Shown one piece after another: positions 8,604 to 17,345 of a stretch of DNA of 64,000 bases. This DNA is from Actinomycetaceae bacterium (GTDB lineage Bacteria > Actinomycetota > Actinomycetes > Actinomycetales > Actinomycetaceae). The notes beneath the pieces were generated by a model. That model searched no databases and had not been told where the DNA came from. It worked only from the letters and a program-made list of their open reading frames with translations. The DNA lies in the NCBI GenBank assembly GCA_030537735.1, contig JAUNVG010000003.1:84835-148834 (forward strand), read 5' to 3'. The first letter of the stretch is position 1. Every line of letters begins with the position of its first letter. A program made the position numbers and the translations under genes.

Positions 8604-10214
8604 GTGGTCGCACAGTCACAGATAGCTCGCCCATCTTTTAATCGCTCTCACATAACTTTCCTGACGCTAGTGTCATTAAGTTTCATTCTTTTGTTCGCCC
8701 CGCTATTTTCAACCGCGGCGCAGGCAGCAGAAAAATGGAACGACATTGCCAGCGAAGTCGTGACCGCAATAGATAAATCGGTAGAGCAAGCCCAAGCTAA
8801 CGACCTCGAAGCAGCCAAAGCCACCCTTAAAACCGCCCGCTACGACGTATTCGCTGGCAAGGGTTTGGAAACCCAGATCGGTTCCCAGCTATCAGGGTCG
8901 GATGTAAACCGTATAAACATGGATTTCGGCCTGTTGAATAAGGCCGTCAGCGACGGCGACGCAGATGCCGTGGCGAAGATAAGTGAACGCCTCAAAGACC
9001 AGATCGAGCAAGCTGGAACCGCCCTCGGCGGCGGGGACGGGGCAGGCACCCCCGAACAGATCAGCCCCGGAAAATGGGGGCAAACTGCCTCCACCATGGT
9101 GGAGATACTAGACCAAGCTCAGCAGCTCTACGACAGCGGTGACGCCGAAGCAGCCAAAGATAAAGTCAACGAAGCCTACTACGGTCACTACGAGACCTCC
9201 GGGTTCGAAAAAATGACAATGGCGCGCATCTCCGGGTCGCGGGTAGCCAGCATCGAGTTGGAATTCGCCCTCACCAAACGAGCCATGAGCGAAGGCAAAG
9301 ACCAAGAAGTCAGCGACCGGATCGCCCAGCTCAAACCCGACTTGATCACCGATGCCAACACCCTCGACGGGTTTGACGGGACCAACCCCGATGCGGAAGG
9401 CGGAAGTAAAACCTCCGGCACCGGGATACTACTAGCAGCATTCACCGTCATCTTGCGTGAAGGCATGGAAGCCATGCTGGTGGTGGCAGCGGTAGTTGCC
9501 TACCTGGTTAAAGCCGGGCACCGCGACAAAACTAAAGTGGTGTGGATCGGAGCCGGCGCCGCCCTGGTGGTGTCGGGACTGCTGGCAGTTGCGATCTCTC
9601 AACTAACTTCCCTGGCCGGTAAGAGCCAAGAACTAATCGAAGGCATCACCGCGTTAGTGGCGGTGGCCATGTTAGTGTACGTATCCAACTGGATGCTCGG
9701 TAAATCCGACGCCGCCGCCTGGGATAAGTTCATCAAAGACAAGACCGACTCCTCCCTCTCACGCGGCTCACTGCTGTCCCTAGCGTTCGTAGCATTCCTG
9801 GCAGTGGTGCGCGAGGGCGCCGAAACCATCCTCTTCTTCCAGCCGATCCTGGCCATGGCGGAAGGAGAAACCGGCTACGTGTGGGCCGGCATTGTCGTCG
9901 GGTTGGCCGCCCTCGTCCTCGTCTACGTAGTGATTCGATTCCTATCGATCCAAATCCCACTACGCCCCTTCTTCCTAATCACTTCCCTACTGCTGGCGGT
10001 AATGGCACTGACCTTCACCGGCTCCGGTATTCGGGAACTACAAGAGGCCGACGTCGTGAGCGTCACGCCCATACCCGGCCTACCCACCATAGACCTCTTG
10101 GGGTTCTTCCCCCGAGTGGAGAATCTAACCGCCCAAGCGGTAGTTCTCATCGTGATGATTGCACTGTTTGTGCTTGCGTCTAAACGTAAACGCAAGGAAG
10201 CAAAAGCGCAGTAA
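8604..10214 (+). CDS. FTR1-family high-affinity iron permease with extracellular repeat domain
   Basis: Membrane permease for ferric or ferrous iron. The 536-aa protein starts at GTG with GGGAGG upstream. Residues about 18-41 are a signal peptide (…STAAQA). Residues 43-255 form an extracytoplasmic region with an internal duplication: the pattern around Y80…GLE…LSGS…F108 recurs around Y192…GFE…ISGS…F221. After a Gly/Ser linker the FTR1 domain begins near 274 with seven or so membrane helices. Both iron-binding REGxE motifs are present, REGME at 285-289 and REGAE at 403-407. A charged tail (SKRKRKEAK) ends the protein. It is the first gene of the iron operon and lies just behind the iron box. 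Confidence 0.93.
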   Translation: MVAQSQIARPSFNRSHITFLTLVSLSFILLFAPLFSTAAQAAEKWNDIASEVVTAIDKSVEQAQANDLEAAKATLKTARYDVFAGKGLETQIGSQLSGSDVNRINMDFGLLNKAVSDGDADAVAKISERLKDQIEQAGTALGGGDGAGTPEQISPGKWGQTASTMVEILDQAQQLYDSGDAEAAKDKVNEAYYGHYETSGFEKMTMARISGSRVASIELEFALTKRAMSEGKDQEVSDRIAQLKPDLITDANTLDGFDGTNPDAEGGSKTSGTGILLAAFTVILREGMEAMLVVAAVVAYLVKAGHRDKTKVVWIGAGAALVVSGLLAVAISQLTSLAGKSQELIEGITALVAVAMLVYVSNWMLGKSDAAAWDKFIKDKTDSSLSRGSLLSLAFVAFLAVVREGAETILFFQPILAMAEGETGYVWAGIVVGLAALVLVYVVIRFLSIQIPLRPFFLITSLLLAVMALTFTGSGIRELQEADVVSVTPIPGLPTIDLLGFFPRVENLTAQAVVLIVMIALFVLASKRKRKEAKAQ

Positions 10215-10250
10215 TCCGCCCTACCCACACAGATTATGGAGTTAAACACC

Positions 10251-10886
10251 ATGAAGAAAACCATCACCCGTCTAGCCGCCGCCTGTGCGGCCGTGGCGAT
10301 GCTTGGCACCGTCACCGCCTGCTCCTCCCAAAAGGGCGCGGACGCTCCCGAAGGTAGCGACACCCCTGCAGCCACCGCCGCGGAAGAAACCGAAGCCGCT
10401 GGCGACGAAGCTGGCTTCCGTGAAGAACCCGTAGGCGACGAAGTATTCGAAGGCCCCCTGAAGGTAGCCGCAGTTTACTTCCAGCCCGTAGTCATGGAAC
10501 CGGTCGTGGGTGTACCCCACACCGAAGCCTCCATGCACCTGGAAGCTGACATTGCCGCCGTACCCGAAAACGGCCTCGGCTACGGTGCCGGTGACTTCAT
10601 CCCCGGCCTGACCGTTGAATACAAGATCCTGGATAAGGAAAACAAGGAAGTTCAAGCCGGTACCTTCATGCCGATGAACGCCTCCGACGGCCCCCACTAC
10701 GGCCTGAACCTGCCCAAGCTTGATGCCGGTGTCTACACCCTGCAGTTCATCATCCACTCTCCGGAAGAGAACGGCTGGCTGCTGCACACCGACAAGGAAA
10801 CCGGCGTTCCCAACAAGTTCTGGACCGAACCGATCGTAGCTGAGTTCAAGGACTGGAACTGGGATCCGGCCGCCGCTTGGTGGTAA
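10251..10886 (+). CDS. P19/Tp34-family iron-transport lipoprotein
   Basis: Cell-surface or periplasm-side metal-binding partner of FTR1 permeases; in Campylobacter P19 binds Cu and Fe and supports iron uptake (family knowledge). I chose the ATG at 10251 because GGAG lies 9 nt before it; the upstream in-frame ATG at 10236 has no ribosome site. The 211-aa product starts with a lipoprotein signal ending TVTAC (Cys24), then an acidic Ala/Glu linker. Likely metal ligands are visible in VVMEPVVGVPHTEASMHLE (Met, Glu, His) and in ASDGPHYGLN. Typical family length and C-terminal EPIVAEFKDWNW. Second gene of the operon, 36 bp after the permease. Confidence 0.92.
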   Translation: MKKTITRLAAACAAVAMLGTVTACSSQKGADAPEGSDTPAATAAEETEAAGDEAGFREEPVGDEVFEGPLKVAAVYFQPVVMEPVVGVPHTEASMHLEADIAAVPENGLGYGAGDFIPGLTVEYKILDKENKEVQAGTFMPMNASDGPHYGLNLPKLDAGVYTLQFIIHSPEENGWLLHTDKETGVPNKFWTEPIVAEFKDWNWDPAAAWW

Positions 10887-10931
10887 ACCCTACCCCGGAA
10901 CAACACCTGAAACTCAAGATACGGAAAGAGA

Positions 10932-12257
10932 ATGCTCAAACAGTTCGTTGACGTAGTAAGCGCAGTTTTACTTGTCTCGCTGGTGCTCGGCGCGCTCTTT
11001 CCCACCGTACGCCTCGCCACGGGGCGGGACCCGGCTCGCCCCGGCGCCCGCCCCGTGTTCGTGGCTACTTTCACCGGTCTGACAATCGCCGTGATCGTGC
11101 TCATCTTGCATGAGAACTCGCTGTGGCGATTCAACCGCCAACGCCTCACCCTCACCACCCTTGAACCCACCATCATCGTGGGTATCGCCACCTTAGTGCT
11201 GGCGTGGATGTTTGGGCGGCGCACCCTGCACCTGCTGCAGGCGCAGCAAAAACCCGACCAACGCACCACCATTTTGAATCCCAACCCCATCAGCAGGCGA
11301 AACCAACTGCTGGTAGTGACCGCGGCGTCACTGTGGGCCGGACTCATTGTCTTTCGCGACGCCCAACTACCCATTATGCAGGCACGCACCTTCGTGCCCG
11401 TGGGCGCCACCGTGTTTTCCACCGCCACCTTCCTAAACGTCGTCGGGTACGTCCTCGGCTGGCTGGTCGCCATACTGGCAGCCTTCACGGTTTTCCGTCT
11501 CTGCCAAGCCCGCCCCACCTGGACACTGCCGCTTTTCAGCGTGCTATTCACCCTCCTGACACTGACCCACATACTGCTGGTGGTGCGGCTACTGAACGCC
11601 ATCCGCGTCATCTTCATCCCCGTGTCGGTAGCTGAAGTGTTGGCGTGGATCATCAACCACCAAGTACTATTCGACCTCACCGCGGTAGCGGCCTGCACGG
11701 TGGCGGCGATCTTCATCCTGCGCGCGGCGAAGAAGAACAACTACCAAGCCCGCATCCCCGCGGTTGACCGACTGCGGCGGATGCGTAACCAAGCCATGAC
11801 TCGGCGCGCCTACCTGGGGTTTGCCACCTACGCCTCCGTCACCGTGCTGCTCACGGTGGGAGCCAAGTACGCCTCCCAAGAAATCGAACTGTCAGAGCCC
11901 GAACCCTACGACCTGACCGACGCCGGTGCCTCTATCCCGTTGGAATCTCTCAACGACGGACACCTGCATCGCTACGCTTACCAGTCTACGAAGAACGTGG
12001 AAGTGCGTTGGATTGTGATTCAAAAGGCCGGAGCCTCCTACGGGGTGGGGTTGGATGCGTGTGAGATCTGCGGCCCGTCGGGGTACTACGAAAAAGACGG
12101 GCAAGTTATTTGTAAGCTTTGCGGCGTGGCGATGAATATTGCGACGATCGGATTCAAGGGTGGGTGCAACCCGATTCCGATTGACTATGAAGTGAAGAAT
12201 GGGGTGCTCGCGATCTCTAAGGAGGTCTTGGAAGAAAGCGCCGAAGTCTTCGCCTAA
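10932..12257 (+). CDS. Fe-S-containing membrane protein of the FTR1/P19 system (DUF2318, FtrD-like)
   Basis: 441 aa. The N-terminal 270 residues carry about seven hydrophobic segments. A further membrane segment (YLGFATYASVTVLLTVG, about 290-306) follows, then an extracytoplasmic domain with paired cysteines C377xxC380 and C394xxC397 plus C411 (EICGPSGYY, VICKLCG, GGCNPIPIDY). That cysteine pattern is the DUF2318 signature. Homologues are FtrD of the Bordetella/Brucella ferrous-iron system and Cj1660 of Campylobacter, and are thought to handle electrons for iron oxidation or reduction (family knowledge). The gene starts 45 bp after p19, with GGAAAGAGA upstream. Confidence 0.9.
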   Translation: MLKQFVDVVSAVLLVSLVLGALFPTVRLATGRDPARPGARPVFVATFTGLTIAVIVLILHENSLWRFNRQRLTLTTLEPTIIVGIATLVLAWMFGRRTLHLLQAQQKPDQRTTILNPNPISRRNQLLVVTAASLWAGLIVFRDAQLPIMQARTFVPVGATVFSTATFLNVVGYVLGWLVAILAAFTVFRLCQARPTWTLPLFSVLFTLLTLTHILLVVRLLNAIRVIFIPVSVAEVLAWIINHQVLFDLTAVAACTVAAIFILRAAKKNNYQARIPAVDRLRRMRNQAMTRRAYLGFATYASVTVLLTVGAKYASQEIELSEPEPYDLTDAGASIPLESLNDGHLHRYAYQSTKNVEVRWIVIQKAGASYGVGLDACEICGPSGYYEKDGQVICKLCGVAMNIATIGFKGGCNPIPIDYEVKNGVLAISKEVLEESAEVFA

Positions 12258-12284
12258 AGACGGCGAAGAAGGAGTAGATCTTTT

Positions 12285-13559
12285 ATGTTTTGGCGGATGC
12301 TAAAGGGAGCGTTACTGCACGGTCGAGGACGTCGCCTCATGATCGTGTTGACAGTGGCGCTGGGTGCATCGGTAGCTACCTCCATGCTCTCGGTCATGTT
12401 CGACGTGGGCGACAAGGTGAATCAGGAGCTGAAATCCTACGGCGCCAATATCGTGGTTCGCCCCAAAGGTGCGGCGGTGGTGCAAGACCTGTACCACTTC
12501 AAGGACTCCCAGCAGCAAACCGCCTACCTGGATGAAGAAGAACTACCGCGCATTAAGAGTATTTTCTGGACCTATAACATTATTGACTTCACTCCCCTAC
12601 TGAACGCGCGCGTGAGCAACTCAGACGGGTCTGAAACCACCTTGACCGGGACCTGGTTCACCCACGATATGGAACTACCCGGGCAAGGAACCATCAGCAC
12701 CGGGCTGGCGAACCTGCGGGGCTGGTGGAACTTGGAGGGCGACTGGCCTGCCGGCGGCGACGAACGCGCGGCGGTGGTGGGGACCCAATACGCCAGCGAC
12801 CACGGACTCAAAGTTGGCGACACCTTCACCGTTAAAGGCGACACCAGCGAAGACCTCACAGTTAGCGGCATCGTCAGCACCGGAGGGGAAGAAGACCGAC
12901 AGATTTTCGCTTCCCTGCCGGTGGCGCAAGCGTTAATCTCCCAACCCGGAGCAGTGGGGCAGGTGGAAGTGTCCGCCCTTACCACCCCCGATAACGAGTT
13001 GGCGCGAAAGGCAGCGAAGAACCCCAAGAGCCTGTCTATTAGCGAAAAGGAACTGTGGTACTGCACCGCGTACGTGTCCTCTATTTCCTACCAGATCGAA
13101 GAAGTCTTAACCGACGCGGTGGCCAGGCCGGTGAGGCAAGTGTCCGAATCCGAAGGCACCATTTTAGAAAAAACCCAGCTACTGATGGTGTTGGTTACGG
13201 TGCTTTCCATGGCTGGGTCCGCCCTCGCCATTGCGAATCTGGTGACCGCGAACGTGATGGAACGCTCCCGCGAAATCGGGTTGCTCAAAGCCGTGGGGGG
13301 ACGCGACGGAGCCGTGGTGGCGCTGATACTGACAGAGATTGTCATTATCGGCTCCATCGGCGGGATCGTGGGGTACGTAGCGGGGATCGCTCTGGCGCAG
13401 CTCATTGGGCTGACAGTGTTCCACGCCTCCATCAATATTGTTCCGGCAGTGGCGGGTATCGTGACCGCGCTGGTTATCCTCATTGTCCTTTTCGGATCGA
13501 TTCCGGCGGTGCGCTACCTGCTGCGGTTGAAGCCGGCGGAAGTACTACACGGGCGGTGA
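12285..13559 (+). CDS. ABC transporter permease, FtsX/MacB type (iron operon)
   Basis: 424 aa with the MacB-like layout: one N-terminal membrane helix (about 18-40), a large extracytoplasmic domain (about 45-295), and three C-terminal helices (about 305-330, 345-370, 385-412) that form the FtsX core. GYVAGIALAQLIG and a closing RLKPAEVLHGR are typical family endings. AAGGAGTAG precedes the ATG. It pairs with the next permease and the ATPase. Campylobacter P19 operons have the same permease-permease-ATPase trio (Cj1661-1663). The substrate is unknown; MacB-like proteins more often act as mechanotransmission devices than as import channels. Confidence 0.9.
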   Translation: MFWRMLKGALLHGRGRRLMIVLTVALGASVATSMLSVMFDVGDKVNQELKSYGANIVVRPKGAAVVQDLYHFKDSQQQTAYLDEEELPRIKSIFWTYNIIDFTPLLNARVSNSDGSETTLTGTWFTHDMELPGQGTISTGLANLRGWWNLEGDWPAGGDERAAVVGTQYASDHGLKVGDTFTVKGDTSEDLTVSGIVSTGGEEDRQIFASLPVAQALISQPGAVGQVEVSALTTPDNELARKAAKNPKSLSISEKELWYCTAYVSSISYQIEEVLTDAVARPVRQVSESEGTILEKTQLLMVLVTVLSMAGSALAIANLVTANVMERSREIGLLKAVGGRDGAVVALILTEIVIIGSIGGIVGYVAGIALAQLIGLTVFHASINIVPAVAGIVTALVILIVLFGSIPAVRYLLRLKPAEVLHGR

Positions 13560-13566
13560 GTGAGCA

Positions 13567-14943
13567 GTGAATAAACGCAAAATGTTCCTACGCATGGTGC
13601 TGTCTTCCATTATTCGGCGCCGCTCGCGAGTGCTAATCGCCATGTTGGCGGTCGCCATTGGCGCCACCACGTTGTCTTCGCTGGCGATGATAGCCATTGA
13701 CGTGCCCAGGCAAATGGCTCGCGAGTTCCGCAACTACGGCGCCAATATGCTGGTGCTGCCCCAGGGAGAAGCCAAAGATTTCGCGCCCGCGACGCTAGAG
13801 GGTATTCGCGCTAGAGTGCCCGCCGATGAACTGGTGGGGGCGATGGGCTTGGAATACCAGGCCGTGACCATTAATGACCTGCCCTACGTGGGGGTGGGAA
13901 CCGACCTGGCGGCGGCGCAACGCATCAACCCCTACTGGTACGTCGATGGGGATTGGCCCACCCGCAGCGGCGAAGTCTTGATTGGGCGGGAGATCTCCCA
14001 AGCTACCGAAGTGAAGGCCGGCGATCGCCTGACTATTACACAGATGGCTGAAGGTGGCTCCAAGCAGGCGGGCACTTCTGCGGCTTCCAGTGATGCCGCG
14101 CCCGCGTCCAGCTCCAATGCTGCCACCGCTGCGCCCGCTGAGCCGGCTGAGTCGGGGGCGCCCGCCGAGGCGAGTGCCACCGCGCCCGCCCCTAGCGCAG
14201 AGTCGACTTCTGTGCCCGCCGCCCCACCCACGGTGGCAGCTGCCCCGCATGAAGAAAAGCCCCTCGCCCCCGAAGGCGCCGACGCTTCCCGCCCCGAGGA
14301 CGTGCGCGACATTACCGTAACCGTCACCGGAGTGTTGGAAACCGGCGGCCCCGAGGACGGGTTCGTCTACATGGAAGCGGCCGACATGGGGCAGCTAACC
14401 GGGGACGAACCGCACCTGACGGTGGCGGAACTATCCGTTGCTGCCAGTGAAGAAACCCTCGATAGGCTTTCCACCCAGCTCGGCAACGAGTTCACCGAAG
14501 TGAAGGTCACTCCGGTTACGCGTCTGGCGCATTCGGACGCGAACGTGCTTGAAATGTTGCGGTCCTTGATGGCTATCATCACCGTGATTGTGCTGGCGCT
14601 GATAACCATTGGGGTTTCCACCACCATGATGGCGGTCGTTACCGAGCGACGCACGGAGATAGGGTTGCGCAAAGCCCTGGGAGCCGATAACCGTTCCATC
14701 GTGAAGGAGTTCATTGGTGAGGCCGTGGTGCTGGGGCTGGTAGGTGGCCTAGCCGGTGCAGTTTTCGGCTACGGACTGGCTCAGCTTATCTCCCTAAACG
14801 TGTTTCACCGCACCGTCGCCATGCAGCCGCTGGTGTTTATCCTCACCACGGTAGTGGCAGTGGTGGTTTCCACCCTGGCCAGCCTGGTTCCGGTGCGACG
14901 AGCGATTGACGTTGACCCCGCCCTAGTTCTGCGTGGAGAGTAA
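13567..14943 (+). CDS. ABC transporter permease, FtsX/MacB type, with Ala/Pro/Ser-rich insertion
   Basis: 458 aa, paralogous to the preceding gene: N-terminal helix (about 18-38), extracytoplasmic MacB-type domain, and C-terminal FtsX helices (about 335-455), ending RAIDVDPALVLRGE. The GTG start lies 7 bp after the previous stop. Residues about 159-245 (14041-14300) are an almost pure Ala/Pro/Ser/Glu low-complexity insertion in the middle of the extracytoplasmic domain, absent from its partner. The flanking domain resumes with a normal DITVTVTGVLETGG strand, so the insertion is probably a disordered, surface-exposed loop. Confidence 0.9.
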   Translation: MNKRKMFLRMVLSSIIRRRSRVLIAMLAVAIGATTLSSLAMIAIDVPRQMAREFRNYGANMLVLPQGEAKDFAPATLEGIRARVPADELVGAMGLEYQAVTINDLPYVGVGTDLAAAQRINPYWYVDGDWPTRSGEVLIGREISQATEVKAGDRLTITQMAEGGSKQAGTSAASSDAAPASSSNAATAAPAEPAESGAPAEASATAPAPSAESTSVPAAPPTVAAAPHEEKPLAPEGADASRPEDVRDITVTVTGVLETGGPEDGFVYMEAADMGQLTGDEPHLTVAELSVAASEETLDRLSTQLGNEFTEVKVTPVTRLAHSDANVLEMLRSLMAIITVIVLALITIGVSTTMMAVVTERRTEIGLRKALGADNRSIVKEFIGEAVVLGLVGGLAGAVFGYGLAQLISLNVFHRTVAMQPLVFILTTVVAVVVSTLASLVPVRRAIDVDPALVLRGE

Positions 14944-14945
14944 AA

Positions 14946-15611
14946 ATGAAAGACACTTTGATTAGTTTGCATGACGTTTCTAAGATCTACGGGGAGCTGC
15001 ACGCCCTCGATCACGTGGATCTGGAGGTGGAGCGCGGCGAATGGCTTTCCATTGTGGGGCCTTCCGGGTCGGGGAAGACCACCATGATGAACATTATTGG
15101 CTGTATGGATCGGCCCTCCACCGGCACCGTGATGCTAGATGGGCGCGATATTTCCCAGTTCAGCGCCTACGACCTCACCCAGGTGCGGCGCGAAACCATT
15201 GGCCTAGTGTTCCAACAGTTCCACCTGATTGGGCACCTGACTGCGGTGGAGAACGTGATGGTGAGCCAGTACTACCATTCAGTGCCCGACGAAAAGGAGG
15301 CGTTGGCAGCGTTGGAGCGCGTTGGTCTGGGTGAGCGGGCCACTCACCTGCCGCATCAGCTTTCCGGGGGTGAGCAACAGCGCGTGTGTGTGGCGCGCGC
15401 ACTCATCAACCACCCCAAGGTGGTGCTTGCCGATGAGCCCACCGGGAACCTGGATGAAACGAATGAGCATATTGTGCTAGATATTTTCAACCAGTTACAC
15501 GAAGAAGGCACCACCTTGATTGTGGTTACCCACGACGCCACCGTCGCCAGTAAGGCACAAAGGTCGATTCGCCTCGACCACGGTAAAGTAGTGAGCGAAA
15601 CCCGCAACTAA
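14946..15611 (+). CDS. ABC transporter ATP-binding protein (MacB/LolD type)
   Basis: 221-aa stand-alone ATPase for the two permeases, starting 2 bp after the second one. Walker A GPSGSGKTT at 38-46, Q-loop VFQQFHLIGHLTAVENV at about 88-104, signature LSGGEQQR at 139-146, Walker B VVLADEP at 159-165, D-loop GNLD, and switch His in VVTHDA. The LolD/MacB-type order and length are standard. Energises or gates the FtsX-type pair in the iron operon. Confidence 0.95.
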   Translation: MKDTLISLHDVSKIYGELHALDHVDLEVERGEWLSIVGPSGSGKTTMMNIIGCMDRPSTGTVMLDGRDISQFSAYDLTQVRRETIGLVFQQFHLIGHLTAVENVMVSQYYHSVPDEKEALAALERVGLGERATHLPHQLSGGEQQRVCVARALINHPKVVLADEPTGNLDETNEHIVLDIFNQLHEEGTTLIVVTHDATVASKAQRSIRLDHGKVVSETRN

Positions 15612-15622
15612 GTAGGCACACT

Positions 15623-16213
15623 ATGAGTCAAACTTCTTCCGCCCCGGGTCAAAGCCCGCGCCCCCACGACCGAGCCGATCACAGCGGTGCAACTGGCGTT
15701 GGTGCTTTCAAACGCGCCACCCGCGCCTCGGTGGTATTGGGTGCCACCTGGCTGCTTGCCGCCTGCTCTCCGCCGGTGGATTTAGATATGTCCCTGCCAC
15801 TGCAAGACGGACAGTTCGTAGGCCAGTCCAACCCCGATGAACAGGGAGCGGTGGGCACAGTAACCATCGACGTTGAGGGCGGGAAAATTGTTTCCACCCG
15901 CTACGAAACCGTGGCCGCCGACGGACACGTAAAGGACGAAGACTACGGTAAGACCAAGGCTGGGGAGATTGGCAACAAAGAGTTCTACGCCCGCGCCCAG
16001 GCTGCGGTGGAGTCCTACGCACAGTATTCGCAGGCACTGGTAGAGAAGCAAAACCCCACAGAAGTCGACGTAATCTCAGGCGCCACAGTGGCCCATTCAC
16101 AGTTCCTCCAAGCCGCGGTGCGCGCCATTTTAGCGGCGCAAGGGCAAGAAGACACCGGCCAGGCAGATAGCATTAACCTACCCAGCTTGGAACTGGATGA
16201 AACTGACTATTAA
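15623..16213 (+). CDS. FMN-binding-domain lipoprotein
   Basis: 196 aa. A long N-terminal stretch precedes a hydrophobic segment that ends in a lipobox (LLAACS, Cys48), so the mature protein is tethered outside the membrane. The rest is an FMN_bind domain. DVISGAT with Thr155 is the covalent flavinylation motif that ApbE modifies through a phosphoester bond to FMN (family knowledge). The gene lies directly before apbE and after the ABC genes. Campylobacter operons have thioredoxin-like genes (Cj1664/1665) at this position instead, so here the module is probably a flavin-based electron carrier for extracytoplasmic iron reduction (inference). Confidence 0.88.
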   Translation: MSQTSSAPGQSPRPHDRADHSGATGVGAFKRATRASVVLGATWLLAACSPPVDLDMSLPLQDGQFVGQSNPDEQGAVGTVTIDVEGGKIVSTRYETVAADGHVKDEDYGKTKAGEIGNKEFYARAQAAVESYAQYSQALVEKQNPTEVDVISGATVAHSQFLQAAVRAILAAQGQEDTGQADSINLPSLELDETDY

Positions 16214-16239
16214 ACACCTGCCAGCTAAGGGAGGGTAGG

Positions 16240-17259
16240 GTGCAAACTTCACGCGCGGTGGTTTCCTCCCCCGGCGCTAACTTCCACACGGTTTTCCCCG
16301 CCCTCGGCACCACTGTGGAAGTACGTAGTCAAGGTCCAGCCGACCCCGACCTGGTTGCGCACCTGCAAGCCGAGGTGGAACGCTACGAATCCGCTTGGTC
16401 GAAGTTCCGCCCCGATTCGGAAGTGTGCCAACTAAACCAAGCCGCCGGTTCAAACCGGTGGATACCAGTTAGCGACGCCACCAGGGGTCTACTTCTGACC
16501 AGTATGGAACTCAGCCGCCAAACCGGCATGTTTTTCCGCCCCACCATCGGGGCGCTGTCGCAACTGTGGCAAGTAAAACCCTGGCTGGCGCAAATTGCGG
16601 CGGGGCTGACACCAAAGCTACCTACCGCAGCCGAAGTGGAGGAAGCGCGGCAAGCCAGCGCACTGGATAACCTGCTTTTCGACGGCGCCAGCAGCTTCCA
16701 GCTGCGCCGCGGGGCAAGTATTGACTTAGGAGGGGTAGCCAAAGGCTGGATCGCCGATGCCCTAAGGGATCTAATGAAAGCCGCCGGCAGGCAAGACGTT
16801 TTAGTGTCTATTGGTTCATCCTCCCTGGCGGCCGCCGGCTCCAGCCCCGCCCAGCGCCCCTGGAAAGTAGGGATCGCCGCACTCACCCCCAAATTCGCGC
16901 AGGCCACTGGAAGCACGGGGCAGGCAGCTGGAAGCACGGGGCAGGCGGTAGCTGGTACTGCCACCTTGCTGGACGCTAGTTTGGCGACCTCGGGAGATAA
17001 TCTTCAGCAACTACCTACCCTTTGGGAAGGGCAAAAGGTTCATCACCTAGTGGATCCTTCAACCGGCTACCCCAGCCAGTCACAAGTGCGACAAGCCAGC
17101 GTAATCGCCCGTAATGGTGTGGTGGCAGAGATCCTTGCCAGCACCCTGGTAGTAACCGGTGATCCAGGCAGCTTGCAGCGCCGCCTGCCACAAGCAGACT
17201 TCCACTGGATGCTGGTAACTGATGAAGAAGTCACCACCAGTGAAGGCTGGCCACGCTAA
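16240..17259 (+). CDS. apbE: FAD:protein FMN transferase
   Basis: Moves FMN from FAD onto a Thr/Ser of a target protein, very likely the FMN-binding lipoprotein encoded just upstream. 339 aa, starting at GTG with AAGGGAGGG upstream. ApbE motifs are clear: IDLGGVAKGWIAD at 161-173, LATSGD at 249-253, and HHLVDPSTGYP at 268-278. No signal peptide or lipobox is visible, so it may act in the cytoplasm or be exported differently. Residues 219-240 hold a small repeated insertion (two units of GSTGQA) between strands of the domain. Last gene of the iron operon; converges with guaB3. Confidence 0.94.
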   Translation: MQTSRAVVSSPGANFHTVFPALGTTVEVRSQGPADPDLVAHLQAEVERYESAWSKFRPDSEVCQLNQAAGSNRWIPVSDATRGLLLTSMELSRQTGMFFRPTIGALSQLWQVKPWLAQIAAGLTPKLPTAAEVEEARQASALDNLLFDGASSFQLRRGASIDLGGVAKGWIADALRDLMKAAGRQDVLVSIGSSSLAAAGSSPAQRPWKVGIAALTPKFAQATGSTGQAAGSTGQAVAGTATLLDASLATSGDNLQQLPTLWEGQKVHHLVDPSTGYPSQSQVRQASVIARNGVVAEILASTLVVTGDPGSLQRRLPQADFHWMLVTDEEVTTSEGWPR

Positions 17260-17345
17260 CTACCCTCGCCCGGCCCACCGACCCCATTCAGGCTCGACCC
17301 GCACGCGAAAAGGCACTATTCACGACCGGGGCGGCTACCGCCTCG

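Noticed and set aside
10733..11740. 335-codon open frame on the minus strand within the iron operon
   Set aside because: Antisense to the P19 end and the FtrD-like gene, both well supported by motifs; composition (Ser/Thr/Arg-rich) is typical of a shadow frame.
17260..17345. Terminator between apbE and guaB3
   Set aside because: The convergent 86-bp gap has only short, weak complementary stretches; no hairpin was convincing enough to list.
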